Assembly (NCBI GenBank): GCA_002721875.1
Contig: PBLU01000025.1
Coordinates: 1-15,321 of the forward strand
Origin: Chloroflexota bacterium
Lineage (GTDB): Bacteria; Chloroflexota; Dehalococcoidia; UBA1151; TMED-70
Reading direction: 5' to 3'
Length of the DNA: 15,321 nucleotides
Shown one piece after another: positions 1 through 8,980 of this stretch; position 1 is the first letter of the stretch, and each line of letters starts with the position of its first letter. The position numbers and the translations under genes were made by a program. Below the pieces are notes generated by a model that was given only the letters and a program-made list of their open reading frames with translations, was not told the origin of the DNA and did not search any database.

Positions 1-233
1 CTCTATCACGTGTTGGTAAAAATGATTATACAGAAGTATACGAATCTACAGAGTTAGACGAGTACGATGTATCTGATGCACCATACATAGAAGAGTTCAT
101 AAAAACTATACCAGTATATGAACGTAATACTAACGTAGATATTACACTTAAATCTCAACACCCCGCACCATCCACACTTAGAGCTGTGAGTTGGGAAGGA
201 GACTTTTCACCTAAATATTATAAACGTGTCTAA
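1..233 (+). CDS. Tail tubular protein B (T7 gp12-like nozzle), C-terminal end
   Basis: The open frame enters from the left edge (first full codon at base 3) and ends at TAA 231-233, giving the last 76 residues of a longer protein. The end reads HPAPSTLRAVSWEGDFSPKY; the HP-x-P...WEGDF/Y-P-YY ending is what I associate with T7 gp12-type tail tubular protein B, which forms the hexameric nozzle at the tip of the short tail. Full-length family members are close to 800 residues, so only about a tenth is here. The next gene starts inside the last eight bases, and its gp13-like product is the expected neighbour of gp12. The family call is by motif and synteny and is fairly safe. Confidence 0.82.
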   Translation, partial: LSRVGKNDYTEVYESTELDEYDVSDAPYIEEFIKTIPVYERNTNVDITLKSQHPAPSTLRAVSWEGDFSPKYYKRV

Positions 234-678
234 ATTAGATCAATACGTAAAACCAATTACAAAAGAGGCTGCCTTAGAGGTGGCCTATAACCTACGCCCA
301 GATGACCTCAGAGAGGTCGTCGAGGGTCATGGGTTAGACCCATTCCTAATCCTCCCTAGAGTGGCTCAGGAAGGCTCTGCTGTGTATTTCACAGTACCAG
401 ACGGCAAGACTGCCGGACTAGCAGGAGTCGGGGACGGTGGAGAAATCTGGATGCTATGCACTCCGGCAATCCATCGTTATCCAATTACATTTGCAAGAGA
501 AGCCAAGCGGTGGGTCGATAGCCGCACTGAGCCTCTGTTGTGGAACATCGTAGACTGTAGAAATACAGCACATTTAAAACTACTCAAATTTATAGGTTTC
601 AAGTTTTTACGCAAGTTTAATCATGGACCTAACAATTTACCATTTATAGAATTTTGCCGTGTGTGCACCAGACCCTAA
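226..678 (+). CDS. T7 gp13-like protein with acyltransferase (GNAT) fold
   Basis: A 150-residue protein of the T7 gp13 family, which lies between the nozzle gene and the internal-core genes. In T7, gp13 is needed for normal virion assembly but is not a major part of the mature particle. Visible features fit a degenerate GNAT fold: a beta strand EIWML (73-77), then a helix, the strand LLWNIVD (104-110), and Asn113 followed by a helix and IGF (123-125), the usual N...GF ending of GNAT acetyltransferases. I see no clear acetyl-CoA pyrophosphate loop, so activity is doubtful. The start is GTG at 226, overlapping the gp12 stop by eight bases; no ATG fits and no Shine-Dalgarno is obvious. The gene is richer in GC than its neighbours (about 53-55% in two 60-base lines that I counted) and uses different codon pairs, which suggests a different history. 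Confidence 0.72.
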   Translation: MSKLDQYVKPITKEAALEVAYNLRPDDLREVVEGHGLDPFLILPRVAQEGSAVYFTVPDGKTAGLAGVGDGGEIWMLCTPAIHRYPITFAREAKRWVDSRTEPLLWNIVDCRNTAHLKLLKFIGFKFLRKFNHGPNNLPFIEFCRVCTRP

Positions 679-1429
679 TGCGGGAAGGCGAGAAGCCGCC
701 CGAGTCGAGAATAATAGGCGACATGCCGAATACAAAGCTAACTCGATAAAACAATGGAATAAAGAAGCTGATTTTAAGCAGAACCTAAAAACTATTCGAG
801 GTTTAGGACGGTCACGTGCCGAAGCAGACTTTGAAGAAGTAGCTGTACAAGCTCGAGGTAAAGCTTTATCAGAAAAAGAAGACTTAGCCAGACAGTACTT
901 TCAAAGTAAATCGGTCAACAGTGGCGGACGTAGTAATCGTTACGGCGGTATGAAGCAAGCTAACTATCATGCTAAAGTTGCCAAACTAGATAAACAAATG
1001 TTTAAACTGGCTACTGTAGGAGAGTCTAAAGCAAGAGAAGGTATACAAAGAAGAGAACAAGCTATGATTCAGAAAGAGTATAATGCTCTTGGTATGGGAC
1101 CACAGTTTGGTATGCCTACTATGATGCCTCCAAAAGACAGAGCGGGTCAGTTCATGAACAGTTTAAGTTTTGGACTAAACGTCGCTACTGGAGTTATGGG
1201 ATTATTTCCTAGTGATGAAAGATTAAAAAGAGATGTGACAAAAATAGGTCAATCTATTGACGGATATAATATATACAGATTTAAGTATGTAAGTTCTGAC
1301 AGAGAATTTATCGGAGTTACAGCTCAAGAAGTATTAAAGAAAAAACCAGAAGCTGTAGATAAACTTAGCAACGGTTTCTATGCTGTATACTATGATATGA
1401 TAGACGTTGATTTTAAGGAGGTGGCATAA
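659..1429 (+). CDS. T7 gp14-like internal virion (ejection) protein with S74-like tail
   Basis: A 256-residue protein at the gp14 position. It starts with GTG at 659, overlapping the previous gene by 20 bases; the start MCAPDPNAG resembles the Met-Cys-x-Pro-Asp-Pro opening of marine podovirus gp14 homologues, which supports this codon. Residues 9-140 are charged and predicted largely helical. Residues 167-183 form an uncharged hydrophobic stretch suited to membrane insertion, as expected because T7 gp14 is ejected first and forms the outer-membrane part of the DNA channel. Residues 185-256 are an added C-terminal piece with an SDERLKRDV motif and IGVTAQEV (218-225), resembling the core of peptidase S74 intramolecular chaperone domains. 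T7 gp14 is 196 residues, so the extra length matches this extension. Position and start motif support gp14; the S74 resemblance is by eye. Confidence 0.72.
   Translation: MCAPDPNAGRREAARVENNRRHAEYKANSIKQWNKEADFKQNLKTIRGLGRSRAEADFEEVAVQARGKALSEKEDLARQYFQSKSVNSGGRSNRYGGMKQANYHAKVAKLDKQMFKLATVGESKAREGIQRREQAMIQKEYNALGMGPQFGMPTMMPPKDRAGQFMNSLSFGLNVATGVMGLFPSDERLKRDVTKIGQSIDGYNIYRFKYVSSDREFIGVTAQEVLKKKPEAVDKLSNGFYAVYYDMIDVDFKEVA
1211..1429 (+). other. S74-like C-terminal domain of the gp14 homologue
   Basis: Residues 185-256 of the gp14-like protein contain Ser185-Asp186...Lys190, a YNIYRFKY strand (203-210), IGVTAQEV (218-225) and Pro230, followed by a short tail ending in DFKEVA. This is the compact pattern of peptidase S74 domains, in which the SD-x3-K segment lies at the self-cleavage point. 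Those domains usually trimerise and then release fibre or spike proteins. The stretch here is shorter than many S74 domains and whether it cleaves itself cannot be told from sequence. Confidence 0.6.
1415..1422 (+). promoter_or_regulatory. Strong ribosome binding site for the gp15-like gene
   Basis: AAGGAGGT lies six bases upstream of the ATG at 1429. It is a near-perfect Shine-Dalgarno match and fixes that start, which overlaps the previous stop by one base (TAATG). Confidence 0.85.
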
Positions 1430-4239
1430 TGGATTCCAATATGTTTAACACCGCCGATACCAACTTTTCAGACGTTAGTAATAAACGTGGTGAAAGTATT
1501 AACGCAGGCATCAACGAGCTTATAGCTAACAACAATGCTCAATACAAACAGAGAGCACAAGATGCTATTGCTGCTGCGGAAACTAAATCAAGAAACTTTC
1601 AGAAACTAGGACAGCTTATTGCAGATACTGGTAAGTTTGTGCCTAAGCTTCAAGAGTGGAATGATAACAGAAGTCAACTAAAAGCATATAAAGATAAAGT
1701 CAAAGCCGGAGAAGCAAATAGTAAAAAGCTTGGTGGCAGCGATATGCCTAAGATGGCTGATCTATTTACTGGCGACTCAGACATTGACTTTAATATGTCT
1801 CTAGATAAAAAAGTTGATGACAAGTTTAAAGACTTTTTATACAGAGAAGAAGAAGACGAAAAGTTTAAAAACATTTTTAAAGAAAGTAATGCTGCTACTG
1901 TAGAAGGTATGCAAATTGCTTTTGATGCTGACATAGATTTTGCAAAAACTGGTAATCTAGATATACTTGAAGAAGGTATATATGCTAACCAGAGTCTTAC
2001 AGTTGCTGACTTTGATACAAAAGGTAAAGCCTTAGTTACAGAAGTTGGTAAAAGTTATCAAGGATTTATGCTAGCTAATCAGGATACTAAAGTCCCTGTA
2101 GAGGGTTATGGTATGGTAAGTCTACAAGATGCTATGGCTGCCAATGATGGTGCGGGTAATCCACTAATGTATGATGCTATATCAAAGTTTTTAAACGAAT
2201 CATTTTATTTTACTGCTGAAGTTTTTAGTGGTAAAAACAAAATGAGCAATCGTCACATACTTCAATTAATTAAAAGTACAGAAGGAACAGATCAAGCTGC
2301 TAGAGCTCAATTCTTACAACAATCTTATCAAAAATCTAAAGAGCAATACAAAACTAAATCTAGAATAGACTTTGCTAATGCTATAAAATCTAATCCTTAT
2401 GCAGCTATCTTTGGTACTAAAGGAGACCCTAATTCTGGACGTCTAAACCAGTTACAAAAAGTGAGCGGTAAGAAAGATACCGATTTACATTTTCAAACTA
2501 TGTTAGATGATATGACATGGGCTGTCGATAATGGTTATTTACTAGCTGCTGATCTAAACAAGATTATGGCTATAGAAGGCATAAAAGATAGGCATGACGG
2601 GGTTACTAAAAGTCTAGGTGACTTTAGACCACAGTTTTATCAAGCTGTAAAAGTGCTACATGAAAAAGCAGGCACTAGAGAGTTTGATAGAAAACTGAAA
2701 ACTCAACAAAATACAGTTACTACTGAAGTTGAGAAAGCTCAAGAAAGACTTAAAAAGATAGAAGGTGGTGCTACAGAAGAACACTTACTAGATGAAGTTA
2801 ACAATGTTAAAAAGATACTAAACGATCAACATGGTATAGTTGTGGCTGAAGACCAAAGTAATCAATTTTGGCGTTACTTTCAACCACTTACCGGATTTGT
2901 AACAAACGAAGATAAAGTTGATATTGATACTGTAAAGCATATAGATAATGATTTACTACAAAATGATTTTGAGCATGCTGAAGCAAGACTTGATGAAATT
3001 AACGACCCTAAACTTAGGGAAGATTATGCAAAGAAGATAAAAGGTTACGACAAGATTGCACAAAACAAAGACTTGTATGACCAATACGAGAAAAGACTAG
3101 AACAAGACGTATCAACTACATTAGGTAATACACTTACAACTTCTAATAAAGAATTAGAGCAAAGTGTTGTTATAGATAATGTCAAAGCAGACCTTAAGAA
3201 AAAGTTTTTATATCTTACATCTAAAGAAGGTGGTGGACTATCTCCGGAGCAGGCACTAACACAGGCAGAAGGTGAGATTCTTAAAAACCTTGGTCCAGAA
3301 GATGGTACTGTAGTAGGTACTGGTAAGAGTAAAAAAGTTACACCATACGGAGAATACTATAGATCAGGTAAAGGTAAACGTAATCTTTATGTTGCTAATG
3401 CCGGTCGTATAGCTCGTAATAAAATAGAAGATGAAAAAACTAGGGAAGCTTGGTTTAATCACGATCAGCCACATGACGGCGAAGATATTGAAGCATTAAT
3501 TCAATATGCTCGAGGTGGTAATATACCTGAGTTTTATGTCGAAGCTAGTCGTAATATGAAATTTTTAAATAGTCATATGATAGCTAGAATGAGACTAAAG
3601 GCTTTAGGTTATGATGAAGAATTACAAAACTTAGCACCTAGCGTATTAAATAATTTTGATAATGCTGTTGCTAAGAAGCTATTTTATCATCCAAGTTCAG
3701 AAAAGTATATTCAAATTTTTGATTATGACCCAGAAGGCACAGCTTCTTTCTTTCCAGAATTTGCTGAAAAAACGAAAAATCCAGATCATGGTAACGTGTC
3801 AGGCTTTTATAGAGAAAGAATTGACTATGATACTACTACAATAGATGATATTGTTAAAGAAGGCGGCTTTGCTGAAAAAGGTTATGGAACTACTGGCTTT
3901 GGTTCGTTTAAATTAAATGCAGCTCAAATAGAACGAGTTAGAAACACATCTGGCTTAGATTTTAAAACTGATACTTTTACAAAAGAAAATCAGAATAAAT
4001 TATACTTTGCTATTTTAATGGAAACAGGTCAGATGAAGAAAATGTTTAATGGCTTAGGTCTAGAAAGCTATTCTCCTAGTGGTTTAAACTTTGATGACGT
4101 GGAAGGTCTTTATACTGACATGGATAAATTTAACATACCCGGATTATATACTTCATCTGAACTTACTGAACACTTTATGTACTACGGTAATATTAATGAA
4201 AAAGGTGAGATATTCTATTACGGGGAGGATAACGAATGA
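1429..4239 (+). CDS. T7 gp15-like internal core / DNA ejection protein
   Basis: A 936-residue, highly charged, largely helical protein at the gp15 position of the internal core. In T7, gp15 (747 residues) and gp16 are ejected with gp14 to make a channel across the cell envelope for DNA entry; gp15 forms the periplasmic tube. I recognise no catalytic motif. Long Lys/Glu-rich helical stretches occur around residues 405-460 and 500-580, and there is no signal peptide or membrane span. The C-terminal third is richer in aromatic residues (for example ESYSPSGLNFDDV) and looks globular. The gene starts one base inside the previous stop behind a perfect Shine-Dalgarno and ends with a four-base ATGA overlap with the gp16-like gene, so the two are probably translated together. 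Assignment rests on position, size and composition rather than on a motif. Confidence 0.68.
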   Translation: MDSNMFNTADTNFSDVSNKRGESINAGINELIANNNAQYKQRAQDAIAAAETKSRNFQKLGQLIADTGKFVPKLQEWNDNRSQLKAYKDKVKAGEANSKKLGGSDMPKMADLFTGDSDIDFNMSLDKKVDDKFKDFLYREEEDEKFKNIFKESNAATVEGMQIAFDADIDFAKTGNLDILEEGIYANQSLTVADFDTKGKALVTEVGKSYQGFMLANQDTKVPVEGYGMVSLQDAMAANDGAGNPLMYDAISKFLNESFYFTAEVFSGKNKMSNRHILQLIKSTEGTDQAARAQFLQQSYQKSKEQYKTKSRIDFANAIKSNPYAAIFGTKGDPNSGRLNQLQKVSGKKDTDLHFQTMLDDMTWAVDNGYLLAADLNKIMAIEGIKDRHDGVTKSLGDFRPQFYQAVKVLHEKAGTREFDRKLKTQQNTVTTEVEKAQERLKKIEGGATEEHLLDEVNNVKKILNDQHGIVVAEDQSNQFWRYFQPLTGFVTNEDKVDIDTVKHIDNDLLQNDFEHAEARLDEINDPKLREDYAKKIKGYDKIAQNKDLYDQYEKRLEQDVSTTLGNTLTTSNKELEQSVVIDNVKADLKKKFLYLTSKEGGGLSPEQALTQAEGEILKNLGPEDGTVVGTGKSKKVTPYGEYYRSGKGKRNLYVANAGRIARNKIEDEKTREAWFNHDQPHDGEDIEALIQYARGGNIPEFYVEASRNMKFLNSHMIARMRLKALGYDEELQNLAPSVLNNFDNAVAKKLFYHPSSEKYIQIFDYDPEGTASFFPEFAEKTKNPDHGNVSGFYRERIDYDTTTIDDIVKEGGFAEKGYGTTGFGSFKLNAAQIERVRNTSGLDFKTDTFTKENQNKLYFAILMETGQMKKMFNGLGLESYSPSGLNFDDVEGLYTDMDKFNIPGLYTSSELTEHFMYYGNINEKGEIFYYGEDNE
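4222..4229 (+). promoter_or_regulatory. Strong ribosome binding site for the gp16-like gene
   Basis: GGGGAGGA lies six bases upstream of the ATG at 4236, inside the end of the gp15-like gene, and supports that start. Confidence 0.8.
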
Positions 4240-7200
4240 ATGAAGAAGAACTAATCCAAGACCCGATCGGTGCTAGTTACGACAAACCAGACGATAATCC
4301 CCCGGCTCTTACAGCAGAGGAATTTCAAGTTTCCGAAGCTCAATATCAAGAAGATCAGGTAGCTGCCGAACAGACACTAGAAGAAGAATCTGCTGCACTC
4401 GAAGACCCACGTACTGATGAAGGTATTGGTGGTGTTAAAGGAGTGCTAAAAGAACTAGCTTCTATACCTTCTGGTGGTATACAAGATACATTATCATCTG
4501 GTACAACTTTTGTAGAACGTACTATAGACGCTGTTTCCGGTCAACGGGAAAAAGAAATTAAAGAACAGGGTTATTATCAACCTGACTTTGACCCGTTTAC
4601 AAACAATGGGCAGAGTGAAATAATAACAAAAACATGGTGGGGTAAGTTAGCCAGAGGTGTAGTACATTTTGGTACTATGGCGGGTGCTACTATCCTAGCT
4701 GCTAAAGGTGCAGCCGCTGCCGGTATAGGATTGGGTGTAGGTGCAACTGCAAAAGCACTATTAGGTGCTCCGAGTTTAGTACGTGCAGCCGGTATTGGTG
4801 CTATATCTGATTTAGTATCTAAAGAATCTGATGGTCATAATGCTCTAGGTAGCCTACGTGACCATTATGGTTGGATTGATACACCATTAAGTACAAAGGA
4901 TACAGACCATCCTACTATGATGAAACTAAAAAACATTGTAGAAGGCATGGGTATAGGTCTAGTATTTGATGGTGCTGCTATGCTACTTGGTAAAGGTAAA
5001 AAATCAGTAGTTGATAGAATAGGTAAACGTCAAAAAAGTGTACAAGATCAGACTTTAGCTAAAGGGCTCGAAGAACTTAGAGAAAACGAAACAAGATTTA
5101 GAGCTAGTAAAAATAAAGCAATAGCTGAACAACACCAAGGAGCACACCTGTCAGAAGATGACCCATATACTGTATGGGAAACACAGAAAAAAATTCGTGA
5201 AGACTGGGGTGCAGAAGATGGTTCTGCCGGTAATGTTATCCCTGCCGTACAACGAGCAAGGGCAGCAAAAGAAGCCGGTATTACAGAAGAAATAGCTGAT
5301 GATGTTTTACGTAAACTATATAGTAATAACAAGTATCGTCAGATTATTGAAGAAATTAAAAAGAACAGACTTACATTAACAGAGGTCTTTGGTGATTCTA
5401 TAGCCGCACATCAACGTATTACACTTGGTAGAAACGCAGCAAATATGTCACCAGAGGAATACTTAGAAGAAATACTAAGAAATACTGACGCATATTCTAT
5501 AACAGATATAGATGGCAACCTTGTAGACAGCATAGAAACTATTACAAGTAAGTATGTAGTTGTTGCTGACATGGTTATGGGTACATTATTACAACAAGTA
5601 CGTGATTTAGGTATAGCCGGTAGAGAGTTAGGCAACTTTGTTGACCTAGCAGATACAGATAGTACTCTAGAATCTATTAGAGATACTATGTTTACTTTAC
5701 TTACTGAAGTAAAAAAAGCTAGAATTATAAAATCACAGAACTTTAGAGAGCTTGGAGCCGGTTCTAAGGTACAGTATTTAAAGAAAACACTGTCACAAGA
5801 AATGGTTGACACTCGTGAATCCATACAAAGTATATTAAATATTGCAGATAAGTCAGAAGATAGTAATTTATTAATGGCATTATTTGAAGCTTTCTCCTCT
5901 ATGCAGACAGTTAACAGTCTTGATGACTTTGACGCATGGGCTAGAAAGATGATAAAAGGTGGTGAGATCGAAGGTAAAGCACAGTCAGGTGCATTAATAA
6001 GAGAACTACAAGGTGTATTTACTCACAGTGTACTTAGTTCACCTAAGACACCTTTACGAGCTATTATTGGTACATCTACTCATACATTCTTGCGTCCTAT
6101 GAATCAAACAATAGGTGCATTAATTAGACTTCCATTTACTGGAGATACTAGAAGTGTACGTGTAGGTCTTGCATCTATGAACGCTATGATGGAAGCTATA
6201 CCTGAGTCATTTGAGTTATTTAAAACTAGACTTAACTCATACTGGTCAGGAGATATAGCAACTGTAAAGACTAGATTCTCTGAGTATACAAAAGGAGACG
6301 ATAACTGGGAGATTATACGTAGATGGGCAGAAAGCGACAGAGCTAGTGCAGGCGACAAAGCCGCATTTAGAATGGCTAATATGGCTAGACAAATGAATAA
6401 TGCTAGTATGTTGACTTACTCTACTAAAGTTATGGCTGCAACTGACGATGCTTTTGCATACATTCTAGGTAGAGTTAAGATGCGAGAAAAAGCTCTTATC
6501 TCTGCTATGGACCAAAAGCAAGCCGGTAAGATAAGTGGTCATATAGATATAACTCCAGACCTTATTAAGAACTACGAAGATTATTTCTATCAGGATATTT
6601 TTGATGCTGATGGTAATATATCTGATGCAGCTACAGAATTTGCACGTAAAGAAGTTACACTAACACAAGATTTAAAAGGATTTGCTGCTAACCTAAACTC
6701 AGTGTTTCAGCAAAACCCTTGGGCTAAACCTTTCTTCTTGTTTGCTAGAACTGGTGTAAACGGATTAAAACTTACAGCTAAACATACACCCGGTTTTAAC
6801 TTTCTAGTTAGAGAGTTTAACGATATAGCTTATGCTAGACCCGGGCAAAATTTAGATGAATTATCTAAGTATGGTATATACTCAGATCAAGACTTAATAA
6901 ACGCTAAGGCACTACAAACAGGTAGATTAGCTATGGGTTCTGCTCTAGTTAGTATGGCTGCATGGGCATGGATGACAGGTAGAATGACAGGTAACGGACC
7001 TGTAGACAGACAGAAACGACAAGTATGGATGGATGCGGGATACAAACCACGTACTATTTTCTTCGGCGATGTTGGAGTAGAGTATGATTCGTTTGAACCA
7101 TTCAACCAGATTATGTCTATGATAGCTGATATAGGTGATGCTAGTTTACTTATGGGTGAAGAGTGGACAGAAGATAACTTACTAAAAGTTGCTTTACTCT

Positions 7201-7970
7201 TATCTCAAGGTGTAACAAGTAAATCTTATTTAGCCGGACTACAATCGTTTGCAGATTTATTTGGTGGTAAGCCGGGTCAGCCTGCTAGAATCATATCAGG
7301 TTTTGCAAATAACCAGATACCTTTAGCCGGTTTACGTAATGATTTAGGTAGAATATTTACACCACATACACGTGAACTAAGCTCTGGTATTTTCGACTCT
7401 ATACGTAACCGTAACTTAATGAGCGAAAAATTAACTGGTCAACAATTACCTATTAAGTATGACTTATTAAATGGTAGACCTATTAAGAATCACGACTTTA
7501 TGACTAGAGCTTACAATGCTTTCATACCTGTAGCATTTAACTTAACTCCTAGTCCCGGTAGAACCTTGCTATTTAATAGTGGTTATGATATTAGAATGTC
7601 AGTTTTATATTCTCCTAATGGAGATGACTTAACTGATAGTCCTAGACTACGATCTCTATTCCAAAAAGCGATAGGTGAAGAAAGACTAGAAGTAAAATTA
7701 AGTAGACTTGCTAACGACCCTAAAATTATAGCGTCTATGGAGCAGATGTATACTGATATAAATTCTGGTAGACGAGCTGATTTTCAACCTAGAGACTACT
7801 ATCATAATATTATAATAGATAGATTGTTTACTAAAGCACGTAAGAAGGCTTGGTTGAAAGTTATGAAAGATCAAGAAGCCGCTACAATAAAGAGAGATAG
7901 AGAGAAGTCAAAACTCGAGCGGAAGATGAAAAAAAATCAAACAGCAAAGTTATTAAACATTCCTAAATAA
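4236..7970 (+). CDS. T7 gp16-like internal core protein lacking the transglycosylase domain
   Basis: A 1244-residue protein at the gp16 position, close to the 1318 residues of T7 gp16, the largest ejected core protein. The first 60 residues are acidic and probably disordered. Residues 141-195 are a long Gly/Ala-rich hydrophobic stretch and 232-252 a second one, both fitting membrane insertion. A Trp-rich hydrophobic patch ([13 protein letters not shown]) begins near residue 900 and is followed by an AGYKPRTI...EPFNQI...IADIGD block, which I recall as conserved in marine podovirus internal core proteins. The last 45 residues are very basic, suiting contact with packaged DNA. T7 gp16 begins with a lytic transglycosylase domain; I see no such domain or its catalytic Glu context here. 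The product should be ejected into the cell at infection. The gene follows the gp15-like gene by an ATGA overlap and ends in a TAATG overlap with the fibre gene. Confidence 0.75.
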   Translation: MNEEELIQDPIGASYDKPDDNPPALTAEEFQVSEAQYQEDQVAAEQTLEEESAALEDPRTDEGIGGVKGVLKELASIPSGGIQDTLSSGTTFVERTIDAVSGQREKEIKEQGYYQPDFDPFTNNGQSEIITKTWWGKLARGVVHFGTMAGATILAAKGAAAAGIGLGVGATAKALLGAPSLVRAAGIGAISDLVSKESDGHNALGSLRDHYGWIDTPLSTKDTDHPTMMKLKNIVEGMGIGLVFDGAAMLLGKGKKSVVDRIGKRQKSVQDQTLAKGLEELRENETRFRASKNKAIAEQHQGAHLSEDDPYTVWETQKKIREDWGAEDGSAGNVIPAVQRARAAKEAGITEEIADDVLRKLYSNNKYRQIIEEIKKNRLTLTEVFGDSIAAHQRITLGRNAANMSPEEYLEEILRNTDAYSITDIDGNLVDSIETITSKYVVVADMVMGTLLQQVRDLGIAGRELGNFVDLADTDSTLESIRDTMFTLLTEVKKARIIKSQNFRELGAGSKVQYLKKTLSQEMVDTRESIQSILNIADKSEDSNLLMALFEAFSSMQTVNSLDDFDAWARKMIKGGEIEGKAQSGALIRELQGVFTHSVLSSPKTPLRAIIGTSTHTFLRPMNQTIGALIRLPFTGDTRSVRVGLASMNAMMEAIPESFELFKTRLNSYWSGDIATVKTRFSEYTKGDDNWEIIRRWAESDRASAGDKAAFRMANMARQMNNASMLTYSTKVMAATDDAFAYILGRVKMREKALISAMDQKQAGKISGHIDITPDLIKNYEDYFYQDIFDADGNISDAATEFARKEVTLTQDLKGFAANLNSVFQQNPWAKPFFLFARTGVNGLKLTAKHTPGFNFLVREFNDIAYARPGQNLDELSKYGIYSDQDLINAKALQTGRLAMGSALVSMAAWAWMTGRMTGNGPVDRQKRQVWMDAGYKPRTIFFGDVGVEYDSFEPFNQIMSMIADIGDASLLMGEEWTEDNLLKVALLLSQGVTSKSYLAGLQSFADLFGGKPGQPARIISGFANNQIPLAGLRNDLGRIFTPHTRELSSGIFDSIRNRNLMSEKLTGQQLPIKYDLLNGRPIKNHDFMTRAYNAFIPVAFNLTPSPGRTLLFNSGYDIRMSVLYSPNGDDLTDSPRLRSLFQKAIGEERLEVKLSRLANDPKIIASMEQMYTDINSGRRADFQPRDYYHNIIIDRLFTKARKKAWLKVMKDQEAATIKRDREKSKLERKMKKNQTAKLLNIPK

Positions 7971-8977
7971 TGGCACTAACATTCATTGAATATACAGCGG
8001 ATGGTAATAATAATAAAAATTTTACCTTCCAGTCACTTAAAACCACTGACATAGATGTTAAGCTAGATGGTGCACTTAAGACAGCAGGCACTCATTATAA
8101 CATAACTAACTATACACCTAGCGGTGGTGGTACAGTTGTCTTTACATCAGGCAATATACCCGCAAGCCCAGTAATTATTCGTATTGCTAGGAGCACGGAT
8201 GTTAGCACGCCTCGAGTTACTTATACTCCCGGCTCCTCTGTAAAAGCAGCTGACTTAAACGACAACTCACTGCAAACGATATACTCTTTACAAGAAGAGA
8301 AAGATGCAGTGCAAAACCTTGGTGGTACGCTTACAAACGTAACCATTAGTGGTAACTTAAATGTAGGTAGTAACCGGATAACAAATGTTGCCGCCGGTAT
8401 ATCTGCAACAGATGGTGTCAATAAACAACAAGTTGAAGACATCACAACAAATAATAATACAGCAATAGCGGCGGCACAAACAGCGGCACAAAATAGTGCT
8501 CTTGCGGCAAACCAGTCGGCAAGTGCTGCGGCTATTTCATCAACCAATGCTGTTACGTATTCACAAGTAGCACAAGCTGCTGCAACGTCTGCACAGAGCG
8601 CAGGCACGAACATGACAGCTCAAATTGGTGATGCACAAAAATATGCAGCTAATCCCGCCAATACTACGTTTACTACAACTGCCGGTGTTACCGGACAGTT
8701 ATCTGCCCTTCACTATGCAACACTAGCTAACACTTATGCAGGCTTTACAGTATTCTATGGTTTTCATAGAACTACAGCCGGTGCATTTAAGTTAGACTAT
8801 GCTACAGCTTCTGATACTGCTACATATAAAGTAGAAGATTATCAGTACAAAGGCGAAGCACAGTGGCACATAGGCGACTCCGCAGCCTTGCATTCAGCAA
8901 CATCAGGTGGAACTCAAGGAACTCCCAGATATTCCCTAAATTCATCTGGACATTTAATATTGACAACTACAGCTTAA
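7970..8977 (+). CDS. Tail fibre protein, T7 gp17-like N-terminal domain
   Basis: A 335-residue fibre protein. Residues 1-110 match the T7 gp17 N-terminal attachment domain that anchors fibres to the tail: the start ALTFIEYTADG, a Phe-x-Phe strand near 18-20, VKLDGA, VVFTSG, and ITR-like strands ending in the LNDNSLQTIYSLQEEKD helix. Residues 116-152 contain GNLNVGSNRITNVAAG...DGVNKQQV, a common trimeric fibre repeat. Residues 155-215 are an Ala/Gln/Ser-rich helix, probably a trimeric coiled-coil stalk. The last 110 residues form a beta-rich tip with no motif that I know. At 335 residues it is shorter than T7 gp17 (553) and probably carries, or cooperates with, the large fibre encoded next. 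The start overlaps the previous stop by one base and has no good Shine-Dalgarno, so coupling to the gp16-like gene is likely. Confidence 0.85.
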   Translation: MALTFIEYTADGNNNKNFTFQSLKTTDIDVKLDGALKTAGTHYNITNYTPSGGGTVVFTSGNIPASPVIIRIARSTDVSTPRVTYTPGSSVKAADLNDNSLQTIYSLQEEKDAVQNLGGTLTNVTISGNLNVGSNRITNVAAGISATDGVNKQQVEDITTNNNTAIAAAQTAAQNSALAANQSASAAAISSTNAVTYSQVAQAAATSAQSAGTNMTAQIGDAQKYAANPANTTFTTTAGVTGQLSALHYATLANTYAGFTVFYGFHRTTAGAFKLDYATASDTATYKVEDYQYKGEAQWHIGDSAALHSATSGGTQGTPRYSLNSSGHLILTTTA

Positions 8978-8980
8978 AAA

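Noticed and set aside
5411..5824. Reverse-strand frame of 137 codons inside the gp16-like gene
   Set aside because: Serine-rich composition typical of the antisense of AT-rich coding DNA; no start signals.
8221..8613. Reverse-strand frame of 130 codons
   Set aside because: It mirrors the Ala/Ser/Gln-rich stalk of the fibre gene, giving a Cys/Ala/Val-rich shadow with no ribosome binding site and no place in a one-strand operon.
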